Origin: Corynebacterium heidelbergense
Lineage (GTDB): Bacteria; Actinomycetota; Actinomycetes; Mycobacteriales; Mycobacteriaceae
Assembly (NCBI RefSeq): GCF_028609845.1
Contig: NZ_CP063191.1
Coordinates: 2,170,001-2,234,000, forward strand
Reading direction: 5' to 3'
Length of the DNA stretch: 64,000 nucleotides
The position numbers were made by a program, and so were the translations under genes. The notes beneath the pieces are model-generated. The model was given only the letters and a program-made list of their open reading frames with translations, was not told the origin of the DNA and searched no databases. The first letter of the stretch is position 1; every line of letters begins with the position of its first letter. This document shows, piece by piece, positions 1 to 10,200 of the stretch.

Positions 1-90
1 ACGGCGCTTCGTGCCCAGGGGGGTTTCCCGGCCGAGGGCGGCGATGTGGCGCCCGGGCTTGGGCAACCGGGGTTCGAGCGGAGCGGGCAT
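1..90 (-). CDS. nth: Probable endonuclease III (Nth), N-terminal fragment
   Basis: The minus strand is open from an ATG at 90 to the window edge and encodes about 30 residues containing GRETPLGTKRR. Actinobacterial endonuclease III proteins start with a basic stretch followed by a similar RET.LG..RRARR segment, and nth is a known neighbour of glxR in Corynebacterium. The enzyme would remove oxidised pyrimidines during base-excision repair. The helix-hairpin-helix and iron-sulfur parts lie outside the window, so the call rests on a short N-terminus plus synteny. A GTG at 99 is an alternative start. It is divergent from glxR. Confidence 0.45.
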   Translation of the reverse strand, partial: MPAPLEPRLPKPGRHIAALGRETPLGTKRR

Positions 91-212
91 GCAGACCACT
101 CTAATGCCCGCCACGCGGGGCACCCGGACTCCCCCACGCTGCTGCAGAGTGTCTACTTACCTGGGGTTCAGCAGTTTTGTGGGACATGCTAAGCACTCAA
201 CGGGCGCCGGAA

Positions 213-225
213 CACTAGACTAGTG
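213..225. promoter_or_regulatory. Perfect palindrome at the likely glxR promoter
   Basis: CACTAG-A-CTAGTG is a perfect 6-1-6 inverted repeat. It contains TAGACT (216-221), which fits the actinobacterial -10 consensus TANNNT for rightward transcription and would give a leader of roughly 70 nt before glxR. Its overlap with the -10 element suggests an operator, but the binding protein is unknown. It does not match the GlxR consensus TGTGA-N6-TCACA. Confidence 0.35.
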
Positions 226-301
226 CCGTAAAACTAGCTGGCTGCGGTGGCCCGGCCCGCCGCACGCCCGCGTTTTTCATCAGCGGAAGTGAGCCGAAGA
301 C

Positions 302-985
302 ATGCCTGAAACCCCCGAAATCCTGTCCCGCGCGGGCATTTTTCAGGGAGTCGACCCCGGGGCCGTGCGCTCGTTGATCGAGCAGCTAGATTCTGTGAAG
401 TTCCCCCGCGGCACGACCATTTTCAACGAGGGCGAGCCCGGAGACCGGCTGTACATCATCGTCAGCGGCAAGGTGAAGCTCGCCCGGCACGCCGCCGACG
501 GGCGGGAGAACCTGTTGACGGTCATGGGCCCCTCGGACATGTTCGGGGAGCTGTCCATCTTCGACCCCGGTCCGCGCACCTCCTCCGCCGTGTGCGTGAC
601 GGACGTGCGGGCCGCGACGATGGATTCCGCCATGCTCCACGCGTGGATCGGGGCGCACCCGGCAATCTCCGAGCAGCTCTTGCGGGTGCTGGCCCGCCGC
701 CTGCGCCGGACGAACAACTCCCTGGCGGACCTCATCTTCACCGACGTGCCCGGCCGCGTTGCCAAGGCCCTGCTACAGCTAGCCAATCGCTTTGGCACGC
801 AAGAGGGCGGGGCGCTGCGAGTGCATCACGACCTAACCCAGGAGGAGATTGCGCAGCTCGTGGGGGCTTCCCGGGAGACGGTGAACAAGGCCTTGGCCGA
901 ATTCGCGCAGCGCGGGTGGATCAAGCTGGAGGGCAAGGCCGTGGTCATCTCCGACACGGAGCGCTTGGCTCGCCGCGCCCGCTAG
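302..985 (+). CDS. glxR: GlxR, cAMP-responsive Crp/Fnr-family global regulator
   Basis: The 227-residue product has the same length as C. glutamicum GlxR. Residues 1-115 form a cyclic-nucleotide-binding barrel with the phosphate-binding cassette [16 protein letters not shown] at 81-96. Residues 178-205 form a winged helix-turn-helix ([20 protein letters not shown]). GlxR binds cAMP and controls carbon metabolism, respiration and many other genes through TGTGA-N6-TCACA sites; one near-perfect site lies between whcA and ponA in this window. The ATG at 302 follows a purine-rich segment about 8 nt upstream. It is monocistronic and convergent with the hydrolase gene, with a gap of only 9 bp. Confidence 0.95.
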   Translation: MPETPEILSRAGIFQGVDPGAVRSLIEQLDSVKFPRGTTIFNEGEPGDRLYIIVSGKVKLARHAADGRENLLTVMGPSDMFGELSIFDPGPRTSSAVCVTDVRAATMDSAMLHAWIGAHPAISEQLLRVLARRLRRTNNSLADLIFTDVPGRVAKALLQLANRFGTQEGGALRVHHDLTQEEIAQLVGASRETVNKALAEFAQRGWIKLEGKAVVISDTERLARRAR

Positions 986-994
986 CGGGGAACG

Positions 995-1855
995 CTACTT
1001 CTTTTGCAGGAAACGCAGGGTCACGCGCGTGGACTGGGCTGCGGCGTCCCGCAGGACCGGGTCCACGTCGGTGTAGATGTAGTCCACGATTTCGGAGACG
1101 TCCGCGTCGTCCCCGAGCTCCGCCAGCGCTTGTTTGACCTGCTCGAGGCGCTGCTCCCGCCGGTCAATGTAGCGCTGAGCGATTTCTGCGGTGTTCGGCT
1201 GATCCGGCCCGTGCCCGGGCAGCAGCGGCACGTTAGAACCGCGATCCCGCAGGGTGGCCAGGGTATCCAGGTAGGCGCCAAGGTCCCCGTCCGTTTCGGA
1301 GATCATCGTGGTGTGGCGCCCGGCGATGGTGTCCCCGGTGATGATGGCTTCCACATCCGAATCATCCGTTCCCCCCTCGGAGTGGATGAAGAAGCTCACG
1401 CTGTCCGCAGTGTGGCCGGGCGTGTGGACCACCTCGATGGTGGGGGTCAGCCCCTCGAAGGAGATGATCTCCCCATCCTGCAGCGGCTCCGCCCCGCCAT
1501 AGCAGTACTGCTTGTCAAAGGCCCGCACCTGCACCCCGGAGATCTGGCGGAAGCGGTGGGCCCCGCCGGCGTGGTCGTGGTGGCGGTGGGTGAGCAACAC
1601 GACGGCGATGTTGGCGGGGTTTTCCTCGTCGGGGCCGGTGGCCTTGGACCACAGCACGTTGAGGTGCCCTTCATCCTGCGGACCCGGATCGACCACCACG
1701 GAGACGGAATCGCCTTCGCCGCGCAGGACCCAGGAGTTGGTGCCCTCCAGCGCCGCGTAGCTCGGGTTGGGGGCCAGCACAACCCCCGCATTGGCTGTGA
1801 CCGGTCGCAATTGGCTGTACGCAGGATGTTTCATGGGGTCCAGTGTACGACTCAC
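995..1855 (-). CDS. MBL-fold metallo-hydrolase (LACTB2-like)
   Basis: The 286-residue protein carries the metallo-beta-lactamase metal motif HxHxDH at 90-95 (THRHHDHAGG). Further likely ligands are in TPGHTADS (about 148), TGDTIAGR and the late LLPGHGP. Two metal ions would be bound and an ester or phosphodiester hydrolysed; the family resembles LACTB2-like and RNase Z-like hydrolases, and the substrate cannot be read from sequence. The start is a GTG at 1855 preceded by GAAAG; an ATG at 1834 is possible. It follows the RidA gene by 15 bp in the same leftward operon. Confidence 0.85.
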   Translation of the reverse strand: MSRTLDPMKHPAYSQLRPVTANAGVVLAPNPSYAALEGTNSWVLRGEGDSVSVVVDPGPQDEGHLNVLWSKATGPDEENPANIAVVLLTHRHHDHAGGAHRFRQISGVQVRAFDKQYCYGGAEPLQDGEIISFEGLTPTIEVVHTPGHTADSVSFFIHSEGGTDDSDVEAIITGDTIAGRHTTMISETDGDLGAYLDTLATLRDRGSNVPLLPGHGPDQPNTAEIAQRYIDRREQRLEQVKQALAELGDDADVSEIVDYIYTDVDPVLRDAAAQSTRVTLRFLQKK

Positions 1856-1870
1856 CGGGGGCTTTCGTCG

Positions 1871-2407
1871 TTACTTGGCGCTGTGGCGGATCTGGGCCAT
1901 GACCTCGATTTCCACAGGGGACCCGAGGGGCAACTCGGCCACGCCCACTGCGGCGCGCGCGTGGGTACCGGCGTCCCCAAAAATGTGCCCCAGTAGGTCG
2001 GAGGCCCCGTTGACCACCCCGGGTTGCCCGCCGAAGCCCGGCGCGGAGGCCACGAACCCCGTGACCTTGACGATGCGCTCGATGTTGTCAATGCCCGCGA
2101 GGTCGTCGATTGCGGCGAGGGCGTTCAGCGTGGCGGTTCGGGCGAGGTCGTAGGCTGCTTCCGCGGTGACCTCCGGGCGTGCGGCGGCGGGGGCCTCCGG
2201 TGTGTTCTTGGGGACGCCCACAAGCCCCGTTGCGGGCAGTTCCCCCGCAATGAAGGGCAACTGACCCGAGGTGTAGACCATGTCCCCCACCTGCACGGCC
2301 GGAACATAGGCGGCGACGGGGGCGGCGACGGTGGGGAGGGCGATTCCCAATTCCGCGAGGCGCTCGGAGGGGACAGGGGATCGCTGCGGGGAAGAGTCAG
2401 TGGACAT
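1871..2407 (-). CDS. RidA/YjgF-family enamine/imine deaminase
   Basis: The 178-residue product has the RidA fold signature: VYTSGQLPF near residue 45, a long helix with LNALAAIDDLAGIDNIERIVKVTGFV, and a C-terminal ELPLGSPVEIEVMA. RidA proteins hydrolyse reactive 2-aminoacrylate and related imines released by PLP enzymes, protecting those enzymes. The ATG at 2407 is preferred because upstream in-frame codons read through the DUF4177 gene. It lies between the DUF4177 and metallo-hydrolase genes, probably co-transcribed. Its N-terminal 25 residues are longer than in typical 130-residue RidA proteins, as in mycobacterial relatives. Confidence 0.85.
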   Translation of the reverse strand: MSTDSSPQRSPVPSERLAELGIALPTVAAPVAAYVPAVQVGDMVYTSGQLPFIAGELPATGLVGVPKNTPEAPAAARPEVTAEAAYDLARTATLNALAAIDDLAGIDNIERIVKVTGFVASAPGFGGQPGVVNGASDLLGHIFGDAGTHARAAVGVAELPLGSPVEIEVMAQIRHSAK

Positions 2408-2423
2408 GTGCAAGACCAGTCCG

Positions 2424-2582
2424 TTACTGAGCCAGTTCGCGCTTGAGGTACGCGACGTGCTGCTCACCGGTGGGGCCGGGAAGTACGGAGACCAGCTCCC
2501 AGCCGTCCTGGCCCCAGGAATCAAGGATTTGCTTGGTGGCGTGCGTGAGCAGCGGAACGGTGGCGTATTCCCAGTTAGTCAT
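2424..2582 (-). CDS. Small DUF4177-like protein
   Basis: An ATG at 2582 opens a 52-codon frame ending in TAA at 2424. It encodes MTNWEYATVPLL followed by KQILDSWGQDGWELVSVLPG and ends KRELAQ. The W-E-Y start and the GxDGWELVSV core are characteristic of DUF4177 proteins. This family is conserved in this position between ridA and whiB-type genes in corynebacteria and mycobacteria. Its function is unknown. It sits 16 bp upstream of the RidA start in the same orientation, so the two are likely co-transcribed. Confidence 0.8.
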   Translation of the reverse strand: MTNWEYATVPLLTHATKQILDSWGQDGWELVSVLPGPTGEQHVAYLKRELAQ

Positions 2583-2606
2583 GCCTGTGGAGTATAGCGG
2601 CGCGGC

Positions 2607-2975
2607 TTAGGCCACGCCCTCCCGCTGGTGCCGGGCCTCCAGTTGGGCGGCGAAGAAGTCCGCCCAACTTTCCACGTCGGGGTGCTTACGCAGCAGCGCG
2701 CGGCGTTGGCGCTCCGTCATGCCGCCCCACACGCCGAATTCCACCTTGCTATCCAGGGCATCTGCGCGGCACTGAAGCACCACGGGGCAGTGGCGGCAGA
2801 TCGCCACCGCTTTGCGCTGGGCCGCGCCGCGGACAAACAGCTCGTCTGGGTTGACGTTGCGGCAGTGGGCCCGGGTTATCCAGTCGCCCCGGTTGGCGAA
2901 GGATTCGCGAGAGGTCACTTGGTTCACGTGCAGCGTGGTGGGGGCGGCTGCGGGGCGAGCAAGCGATGCGGTCAT
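2607..2975 (-). CDS. whcA: WhiB-family iron-sulfur regulator (WhcA/WhiB4 type)
   Basis: The 122-residue protein has the four WhiB cysteines C38, C60, C63 and C69 that bind a [4Fe-4S] cluster, then the turn GVWGG (81-85) and the basic segment TERQRRALLRKHP. The region around GVWGGMTERQRRALL closely resembles mycobacterial WhiB4. In C. glutamicum the equivalent WhcA represses oxidative-stress genes and responds to redox state. Translation starts at ATG 2975 behind a strong GGAGG. It is divergent from ponA across a 440-bp region containing a GlxR-type site. Assignment to WhcA rests on this synteny and on the C-terminal similarity. Confidence 0.88.
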   Translation of the reverse strand: MTASLARPAAAPTTLHVNQVTSRESFANRGDWITRAHCRNVNPDELFVRGAAQRKAVAICRHCPVVLQCRADALDSKVEFGVWGGMTERQRRALLRKHPDVESWADFFAAQLEARHQREGVA

Positions 2976-3414
2976 GGTGGGTGTACCTCCAAAAAGGGGG
3001 AAACGGTGGACCGGAAAGGATAGGGAGCACGGGGGCTGCTGCGACTCCCTGGGCCGAGAAAACGCTCTATGTGATCTCGGTCACGGCTTTGCGGGTAATG
3101 CTAACCGGCATGGCGGCGGAATGTCGAATAGATCACACTATGAGGGTACGGGCCCTGCGACACCCGGGTAGCGCCAGCTAGCTGGTAGTAAGCCCGAAAC
3201 ATACACATGTTTCTATTTGGTATCTAAACAGATTTTGTTCAGATTTTAAAACAACTTCGCAGGTCACCGGCGGCCCAACAACTGTTCTGAGAGACTCACG
3301 CCACCCCCACCCAACGGCAGTCGGGCCGGCCACTTTCAGCACCCGCCTGCGGACCGATTTGGGCCGCCCAAATTACCCCCGTTACTACCCCCTCTAGCCC
3401 CCGCAACGGCGGGA
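2976..3414. other. Divergent whcA-ponA intergenic region
   Basis: This 439-bp stretch has no convincing gene. It contains a GlxR-like site at 3070-3085, a second half-site-like ATAGATCACA near 3128, and a markedly AT-rich block at about 3197-3258, rich in TTT and AAA tracts, that contrasts with the surrounding GC-rich DNA. The AT-rich block is the best place for promoters of ponA and possibly whcA. Confidence 0.6.
3070..3085. promoter_or_regulatory. GlxR (CRP-type) binding-site candidate
   Basis: TGTGA-TCTCGG-TCACG matches the GlxR consensus TGTGA-N6-TCACA at 9 of 10 half-site positions; only the last base differs. It lies about 95 bp upstream of whcA and 330 bp upstream of ponA, so whcA is the likelier target. 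Binding is inferred from the motif only. Confidence 0.6.
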
Positions 3415-5715
3415 ATGAACCCGGCGTCGCTGGGGTTGGAAATAGTGTTCTCGGTGTCCCGAGGGTCAGCTAGGGTGTTGGGGGTGGACAAAGAGCAGGC
3501 CCTCCGGAGACTGACCGCGGCAATCCTCATTGCGGGGACGCTCGTGGCCATTTCCCTGCTTCCGCTCGTCGTGGCCGGGGCGGCGGTGGTGAACACCTCC
3601 GCGCAGACGATGAACAGCAATCTGGACGACATCACTAGCAACTCCTCGTTGCCCCGCACCACCACCGTCACGGACCGCGACGGCCAGCCGATTGCGTGGA
3701 TTTACGACCAGCGGCGCACCCCAGTCACCCCGGATCTCATCTCCGATCAGATGAAGAAGTCCATCGTCGCCATCGAGGACCGCCGGTTCTATGAGCACAA
3801 AGGGGTGGACGTGCGGGGTTCCGTCCGCGCCCTCGTGGCCAACCTGTCCAGCGGCGGCGTGGAGGAAGGCGCCTCCACAATCGACCAGCAGTACGTCAAG
3901 AACTACCTCTATCTCATCTCCGCCGATACCGAGCAGGAACAAGCCGCCGCCATCGAGACCTCGATCCCGCGCAAGCTGCGCGAGATGAAGATGGCCTCCG
4001 AGCTGGACCGCACCTTTGGCAAGGACGAAATTCTGGCCCGGTACCTCAACCTCATCTCCTTCGGCCACGGGGCCTTCGGCATCGAAGAGGCCTCCCAGAC
4101 CTACTTCGGCATCAGTGCCGTAGACCTCAACTCCAGCCAGGCTGCGCTGCTGGCCGGGGTGGTTCAATCCACCAGCGCACTGGACCCCTGGGCCAACCCG
4201 ACCGGGGCCACGGAACGGCGCAATCAGGTTCTGCAGGCACGCGTGACCGCGGGCACCCTCACCCAGCCCGAAGCTGACCAACTGGCCAAGGAACCGCTCG
4301 GCATCCTGGACAAGCCCGGCGGCCATCCCAACGGCTGCATCGGCGCGGGGGGAGCGGGGTTCTTCTGCGACTACGCCCTCGGTTGGCTCAAGGACCAAGG
4401 CTTCGACCAGGAGAAGATCTCCCGCGGCGGTTACACCATCAAGACCACCCTGGACCGCGAGGCCCAGCGCCGCGCGGAAGCGGAAGCCGCCGCGAAGGTC
4501 AGCCCCACCCAACCCGGGGTCGCACAGGCCACCAACTTCATCACCCCCGCCAAGGATTCCCATGAGGTCGTAGCCATGGCATCCTCCCGGGCCTATGGGT
4601 TGGACACGAACCAGCAGCAAACCGTCATGCCGCTAACCCACTCCCTCCAGGGCCATGGGGCCGGGTCCATCTTCAAGGTTTTCACCGCGGCCGCTGCCCT
4701 AGAACAGGGAATGGGCCTCGACAGCATGCTTGCCGTACCCAAGCGGGTGGAGATCGAAGGCATGGGCGACGGGGGAGCGCCCAACTGCCCCGCCGGCAAG
4801 TACTGCGTGGAGAACTCCGGCCCCTACGCCGGGGCAATGTCCCTCCGCCAAGCCCTGGCGACCAGCCCCAACACGCCATTCGTGAACATGCTCAAGGAAA
4901 CCGGCGTGAACCGCCCCGTGGACATCGCGGTGAACCTGGGGCTGCGCTCCTACAAGGCGCCGAAGACCTTCAACGACCAGTACTCCATCGCGGACTACGT
5001 GAAGACCACGAAGCTCGGCTCCTTCACCCTAGGTCCCACCGCTGTGGATCCCCTGGAGCTGGCGAATGTTGCCGCCTCCCTCGCCGACCACGGCCGGTGG
5101 TGCGAACCGAACCCCGTTCTCAGCGTGACCGGACCGGAAGGCAATGAGGAGAAGATCAAGCGCAAGCCCTGCGAACAGGTCCTGGCCAAACCAGTGGCGG
5201 ATGCCCTGGCCAACGGTCTGGCCGGGGATGCCACAGGCACCGGAACCGCCGCCGGTGCCGCCGGGGCAGAAGGGTGGAACGGCCCCATCTCCGCGAAGAC
5301 CGGCACCACGGAAACCAGTTTCTCCTCCGCATTCATGGGCTTCACCCCCCGCTGGGCCGGCGCCACCTACATCTTCAACGACGGTGGCACGCCCTCTCCC
5401 CTGTGCTCCCGCCCGGTACGCCAGTGCGGGAACGGCGACCTCTTCGGTGGAGAGGAACCCGCCCGCACCTTCTTCGCCGTATCCCGGGACATGGCCGGGA
5501 AATACGGCGGAGGCGGACTACCCCCGGTGGATCCCAAATACCTAAAAGGTAATGGGCGGTTCGATAACATCGGGCCGCCCCGAGACCGCCGCGACCTCTT
5601 CGGAACTCCCCTACCCCTGCCCGGCTTCGGGCCCCGCACCGGGGACCAAGCCCCCAACCTGCAGGATCTCGCCAACAACGTAGAGGACCTGGTCAACCAG
5701 TTCCTGCACCGCTGA
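3415..5715 (+). CDS. ponA: Class A penicillin-binding protein (transglycosylase/transpeptidase)
   Basis: The roughly 766-residue bifunctional peptidoglycan synthase has one N-terminal membrane helix (about 31-58). A GT51 transglycosylase domain follows, with EDRRFYEH around E121, the EGASTIDQQYVKNYL motif and KLREMKMASELDRTFGKDEI. The transpeptidase domain has SIFK at 418-421, an SPN motif and KTG at 628-630. It polymerises and crosslinks murein outside the membrane. The tail is Pro/Gly-rich. The exact start is uncertain: GTG codons at 3445, 3475 and 3484 are in frame and would remove up to 23 residues, and the 3484 start is attractive because DKEQALRRL directly precedes the membrane helix. 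The neighbours match the C. glutamicum whcA-ponA locus. Confidence 0.93.
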   Translation: MNPASLGLEIVFSVSRGSARVLGVDKEQALRRLTAAILIAGTLVAISLLPLVVAGAAVVNTSAQTMNSNLDDITSNSSLPRTTTVTDRDGQPIAWIYDQRRTPVTPDLISDQMKKSIVAIEDRRFYEHKGVDVRGSVRALVANLSSGGVEEGASTIDQQYVKNYLYLISADTEQEQAAAIETSIPRKLREMKMASELDRTFGKDEILARYLNLISFGHGAFGIEEASQTYFGISAVDLNSSQAALLAGVVQSTSALDPWANPTGATERRNQVLQARVTAGTLTQPEADQLAKEPLGILDKPGGHPNGCIGAGGAGFFCDYALGWLKDQGFDQEKISRGGYTIKTTLDREAQRRAEAEAAAKVSPTQPGVAQATNFITPAKDSHEVVAMASSRAYGLDTNQQQTVMPLTHSLQGHGAGSIFKVFTAAAALEQGMGLDSMLAVPKRVEIEGMGDGGAPNCPAGKYCVENSGPYAGAMSLRQALATSPNTPFVNMLKETGVNRPVDIAVNLGLRSYKAPKTFNDQYSIADYVKTTKLGSFTLGPTAVDPLELANVAASLADHGRWCEPNPVLSVTGPEGNEEKIKRKPCEQVLAKPVADALANGLAGDATGTGTAAGAAGAEGWNGPISAKTGTTETSFSSAFMGFTPRWAGATYIFNDGGTPSPLCSRPVRQCGNGDLFGGEEPARTFFAVSRDMAGKYGGGGLPPVDPKYLKGNGRFDNIGPPRDRRDLFGTPLPLPGFGPRTGDQAPNLQDLANNVEDLVNQFLHR

Positions 5716-5770
5716 TACCCGCCGCCTCCGCCCCCGGGCCCAACCCACCCCGGCCGCTACACTCGCAAGG

Positions 5771-6745
5771 GTGAGTAGATCGCCCCAACCTCGACCCACC
5801 CGCCTGAACCCACTGCTCCGCACCGCCGGGGTGGGGATGGCGGCGGCAACGAGTGTGCTCCTGGCGTCCAATAGAGAAATCCGGCAATTCGAGCTACACG
5901 AGGTGACCGTCCCCCTCCTCGCCCCCGGGACGCTGCCGCGGGACTGGGCCTCCCTGCGCATCCTGCACCTCTCCGACCTGCACATGCTGGATAGCCAACA
6001 CGCCAAACAGGACCGGGTTGCGGCCCTGGATGCCCTAGAACCGGATCTCGTAGTGAACACGGGGGACAACCTCGGGGAGATCCAGGCCGTGCCGGCGGTC
6101 CTGCGCGCCCTGGACCCGCTGCTGAACCGGCCGGGGCTGTTCGTCTTCGGCTCCAACGACTACTGGGCCCCCCGCCCCGCAAACCCGGTCAACTACCTCA
6201 TCGGCAAGAAACGGGAGCACAGCGACGTGGAGCTGCCGTGGCGCGGGATGCGCGCGGCCTTCATCGAACGCGGATGGCAGGACGCGACCCACCAGCGCTT
6301 GGAATTCAGCATCGATACCCACGCGGTGGGACTGGATCAACCCAGCCGCATCAAGCTCGCCGCCGCCGGGGTGGACGACCCCCACTGCGACCAGGATGAT
6401 TACGACCGCATCGTCGGCCACCCCAACCCCGAAGCGGACCTTGCCCTGGCCCTCAGCCACTCCCCGGAGCCACGCGTGCTGGACCGTTTTGCCTTCGACG
6501 GCTACCAGCTCGCCCTGTGCGGGCACACCCACGGCGGCCAGCTCTGCCTGCCGGGCCACCGCAGCATCGTCACAAATTGCGGAATCGACCGGGCCCGCGC
6601 GTGGGGTTTGTCCCGCTGGACCGAGCGCATGTGGCTGCATGTCACGAACGGCCTGGGTAACTCCAAGTACGTGCCCTTCCGCACCTTCTGCCGGCCCTCG
6701 GCGACCCTCATCCACGTCACCGAGCGGCCCGGCCCCCACAGCTAG
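5771..6745 (+). CDS. Metallophosphoesterase (calcineurin-like, YkuE type)
   Basis: The 324-residue protein carries the calcineurin-like phosphoesterase motifs in order: LSDLH near 68-72, NTGDN near 95, GSND near 128, and GHTHGGQ near 255. These residues bind two metal ions. A short hydrophobic stretch at 20-34 (VGMAAATSVLLA) may anchor it to the membrane, as in YkuE-like enzymes. The substrate is unknown. It follows ponA by 55 bp. A TACACT -10 element at 5758-5763 sits 7 nt before the GTG start, suggesting its own leaderless transcript. Confidence 0.85.
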   Translation: MSRSPQPRPTRLNPLLRTAGVGMAAATSVLLASNREIRQFELHEVTVPLLAPGTLPRDWASLRILHLSDLHMLDSQHAKQDRVAALDALEPDLVVNTGDNLGEIQAVPAVLRALDPLLNRPGLFVFGSNDYWAPRPANPVNYLIGKKREHSDVELPWRGMRAAFIERGWQDATHQRLEFSIDTHAVGLDQPSRIKLAAAGVDDPHCDQDDYDRIVGHPNPEADLALALSHSPEPRVLDRFAFDGYQLALCGHTHGGQLCLPGHRSIVTNCGIDRARAWGLSRWTERMWLHVTNGLGNSKYVPFRTFCRPSATLIHVTERPGPHS

Positions 6746-6884
6746 CCGCCCCCAAGCCGCACAGGGGTTTTGCTCCCGCTTGATGCGCCCGGCTATAGTG
6801 TTCCCCTGTGCGCTCGACGGCGGATGGCGCATGTCCCGCCGGGCCCAAGCTTGTGGTCAACCAGGGCGCGCGCGAAAAAATTCA

Positions 6885-6961
<77 letters not shown>

Positions 6962-7246
6962 TTAGCTTCAACGCGTACGTCGAGCACACGGGGGGCTCGC
7001 CGCCGCATCCAGGGGGAACACAAAGGGATTTATAGGCGCCCACTTCCCCCACCACCTGGGGAAAAGGGGGAAATGATAAACTGTCCGAGTCTGACTGGGC
7101 GAAAAAAGTGCAAGCTAACCGCATAATGCTCGCGTGCGCACGCCCACGAACGCCATCCGACATAAACCGCCGGATCGGTGCTTCCACCGCACCGCCCTCC
7201 GTCGCGCAGAGAATCTTCCAAAGCAGAGCTGGGGTGTTGTAATCAC

Positions 7247-10200
7247 GTGGCTTTAATTGCCATTCCCGTTGTCCTCGCAATCGCCCTTGCCCTCGTGCCC
7301 GTCTTCGTCCGGTTCTTCGACCGCAACGCCGGATGGCCACTGTCCCTGACCTTCGTGGCCCTCGCGGGTTACATCATCGCGCACGCCCACCCCATCATCG
7401 CCGGGGACACCGAGCGGTGGACAGTGACCTGGGTGCGGGGCCTGCTCACGGGAATCCCGGGGAAACCCGGCTCCGGCGACGTGCAGTTCGCCCTGCGGAT
7501 GGACGCACTCAGCATGTTCTTCACCCTGCTGGCGCTGCTCATCGGGGCCATCGTCTTCGTGTACTCCACCCGCTACCTGCACCCGGGCAAGCGGGTGATG
7601 AGCTTCTACGTGCTCATGACGGCCTTCATGGTCTCCGTTGTGCTGCTACTCCTCGCCGACGATGTCGCCCTGCTCTTCGTGGGATGGGAACTCGTCTCCC
7701 TGGCCTCCTTCTTCCTCATCGCCCGCGCCGGCTCCAGCGGTGAGGCCGGGGCCAGTCGCACCCTCGTGCTGACTTTCGCCGGCGGATTGTTCCTGGCGTC
7801 CGCACTGGGAATCGCCGCCGCCATGTCCGGCACCACACAGCTCTCCCTCATCCTCACCTCCCCGGTGTGGGATCAACACCCCACCCTCACGGCGATCGTT
7901 GCGCTACTCGTCGCGATGGCGGGTTTTTCCAAAGCCGCTCAACTGCCCTTCCACTTCTGGCTTCCGGAGGCGATGGCGGCGGATACCCCCGTCTCCGCCT
8001 TCCTCCACGCCGCTGCGGTGGTGAAGGCCGGCATCTACCTGCTCATGCGCTTCTCCGGGCTGTTCAATGGGGTGCCGCTCTGGCATCTCCTGCTCATCGT
8101 CGTGGGGATGGCCACCGCCGTCATGGCGGCCGTGTACGCGATGCAGAAGACGGACCTGAAGAAGCTCACGGCGTACTCCACGGTCTCCCAACTGGGCTGG
8201 ATTGTGGCGACGATCGGTGTCGGAACGCCCGCGGCGCTCGTCGCAGCAACGGTGCACACTGCGGCTCACGCACTGTTCAAGTCCTCCCTGTTCATGCTCG
8301 TGGGAGTGGTGGATCACCAGGCCAAATCCCGCGACATGCGGCGCCTGGGCCCGCTGTACAACCGCATGCCCTTCACCTTCTGGTCCGCGGTCATCGCCGC
8401 CTCCTCCATGGCGGCCATTCCGCCCACCTTCGGCTTCGTGTCCAAGGAGGGCATGCTGGAGGCATTCACGGAGGCTCCCCTCCCCCACGCGGGAGTCATT
8501 GCCCTACTCGCCGTTGCGGGGTTCGGGGCCCTGGCCACCTTTATGTACTCGGCCCGCTATGTGTTCGGCGCGTTCATCGATGGGCCCAAGGATGAGTCCA
8601 AGGTGCGGGAGGCGGAGATCGGCCTCTGGCTACCGGCCGCGCTGCCCGGTGTGCTCTCCCTGCCGATCGTGCTCGTCATGCACTCTGGTGGGCATTTTCT
8701 GGACGCGATTGCCCAGGCCACGGGTGTAGGGGAGACACACACGCACCTGTCCCTCTGGCACGGCATCACGGTGCCCTTCCTCATCTCCGTCGCGGTGCTC
8801 GCGCTGGGCCTGTGCGGGATCTTCGCCCGGCGGCGGATCTTCGCAGTGCTCTACGGCCGCAAGCTGGGCATCGCCACGGGCGCGGATCTCCTCAACGCCG
8901 TCACCCGCATATGTGTGCGCTGGTCGCGCTATGTGTCCAAGCCGGCCGAGAGTCTCTCGCCCAACCGGCACGTCGTGTGGATACTCCTCACCCTCGTGGC
9001 CCTCGGTTTCATGGGGTTGCTGGGGCCCGGGCGCCTCGCCGGGATCGCCGCGTTGCCGCCCCGCGTGCCGGGGATCGATCAGCTCGGCGATCTCGTCGGT
9101 CTCATCATCATCGCCGGTTCCGTCGTGGGGATCGTGTCCACGCGCTCTCGGGTGGCCTCCGTCATTCTCGCCGGGGTGGCGGGCATTGGGACCTCCTGGA
9201 TGATGTTGACCCTCGGGGCCCCGGACGTGGCCCAGACGCAACTCCTTGTTGAGTTCGCGGTAGTGGTGCTGTTCATGATGGTCGTCCGCCATCAGCCCCG
9301 TCTGTACCTGCGGGAAGGGCTCAACCGGGCGAAATTCGCCACCACCGTGTCCATTCTTGTGGGAACTGTCACCTTCTTTGCAGTCTGGCTGCTGCTCGGC
9401 CGGCATGAACGGCCCCAACTAGCACAGTGGTACCTACAAGAGGCCCCCGAGGTCTCCGGCGGCAACAACGTTGTCGCCGTCATCCTCGTGGAGTTCCGTG
9501 CGCTGGACACGCTCGGAGAGCTGTCCGTGCTGGGAATGGCAGGGGTCGTCATTGCCGCGATCATCCGATCCATCCCCAAGTCCCCGGTGCCGGGGTATGG
9601 GCCGGGCTCCACCTCCGAGCTCTTCCGGGCGGAGGGGTCTCACCGTTTCGCGGATGTGCATAAAATCCCGGAGCTGGCCCCCTTCTACTCCAAGTATTTG
9701 CGCAGCACGCATCTGAACTCCATCCCCACCCGGATGTTGCTCTACCCCCTGCTGCCGGTCCTCGGAATCCTCTCGGCGCTGACCGTCTGGCGGGGGCACC
9801 AGGAATCCGGTGGTGGATTCCTGGGTGCTCTCATCATCGCGGGCGCGATTCTCATGTGGTACATCGGCCAGGCTCGGGCCCGCAGCATCGGCAAGCCCGA
9901 CACGGGCTACCTCTTCATCGGAGGCGGCATTCTGCTATCCCTCGCCACTGGGTTGGTGGGCCTCGTGGCCCACGGCAGCTTCCTTTCCCCGATCCACGGC
10001 CACCTCGGTTCCGTCCACCTATCCACCTCCCTCGTCTTCGACTTGGGCGTGTACTCCGCGGTGATCGGCTTGGTCATCGTGGCGGTGAACTTCATGGGCG
10101 GACGGGACCGCCCCGGTGCCGACGTGCCGGAGCGCCTGCCCCGGTTGGAGCAGTTGACCAGCCGTCGGCTGCGCAAACTAGGCCTGCGCCCCAGCTACGC

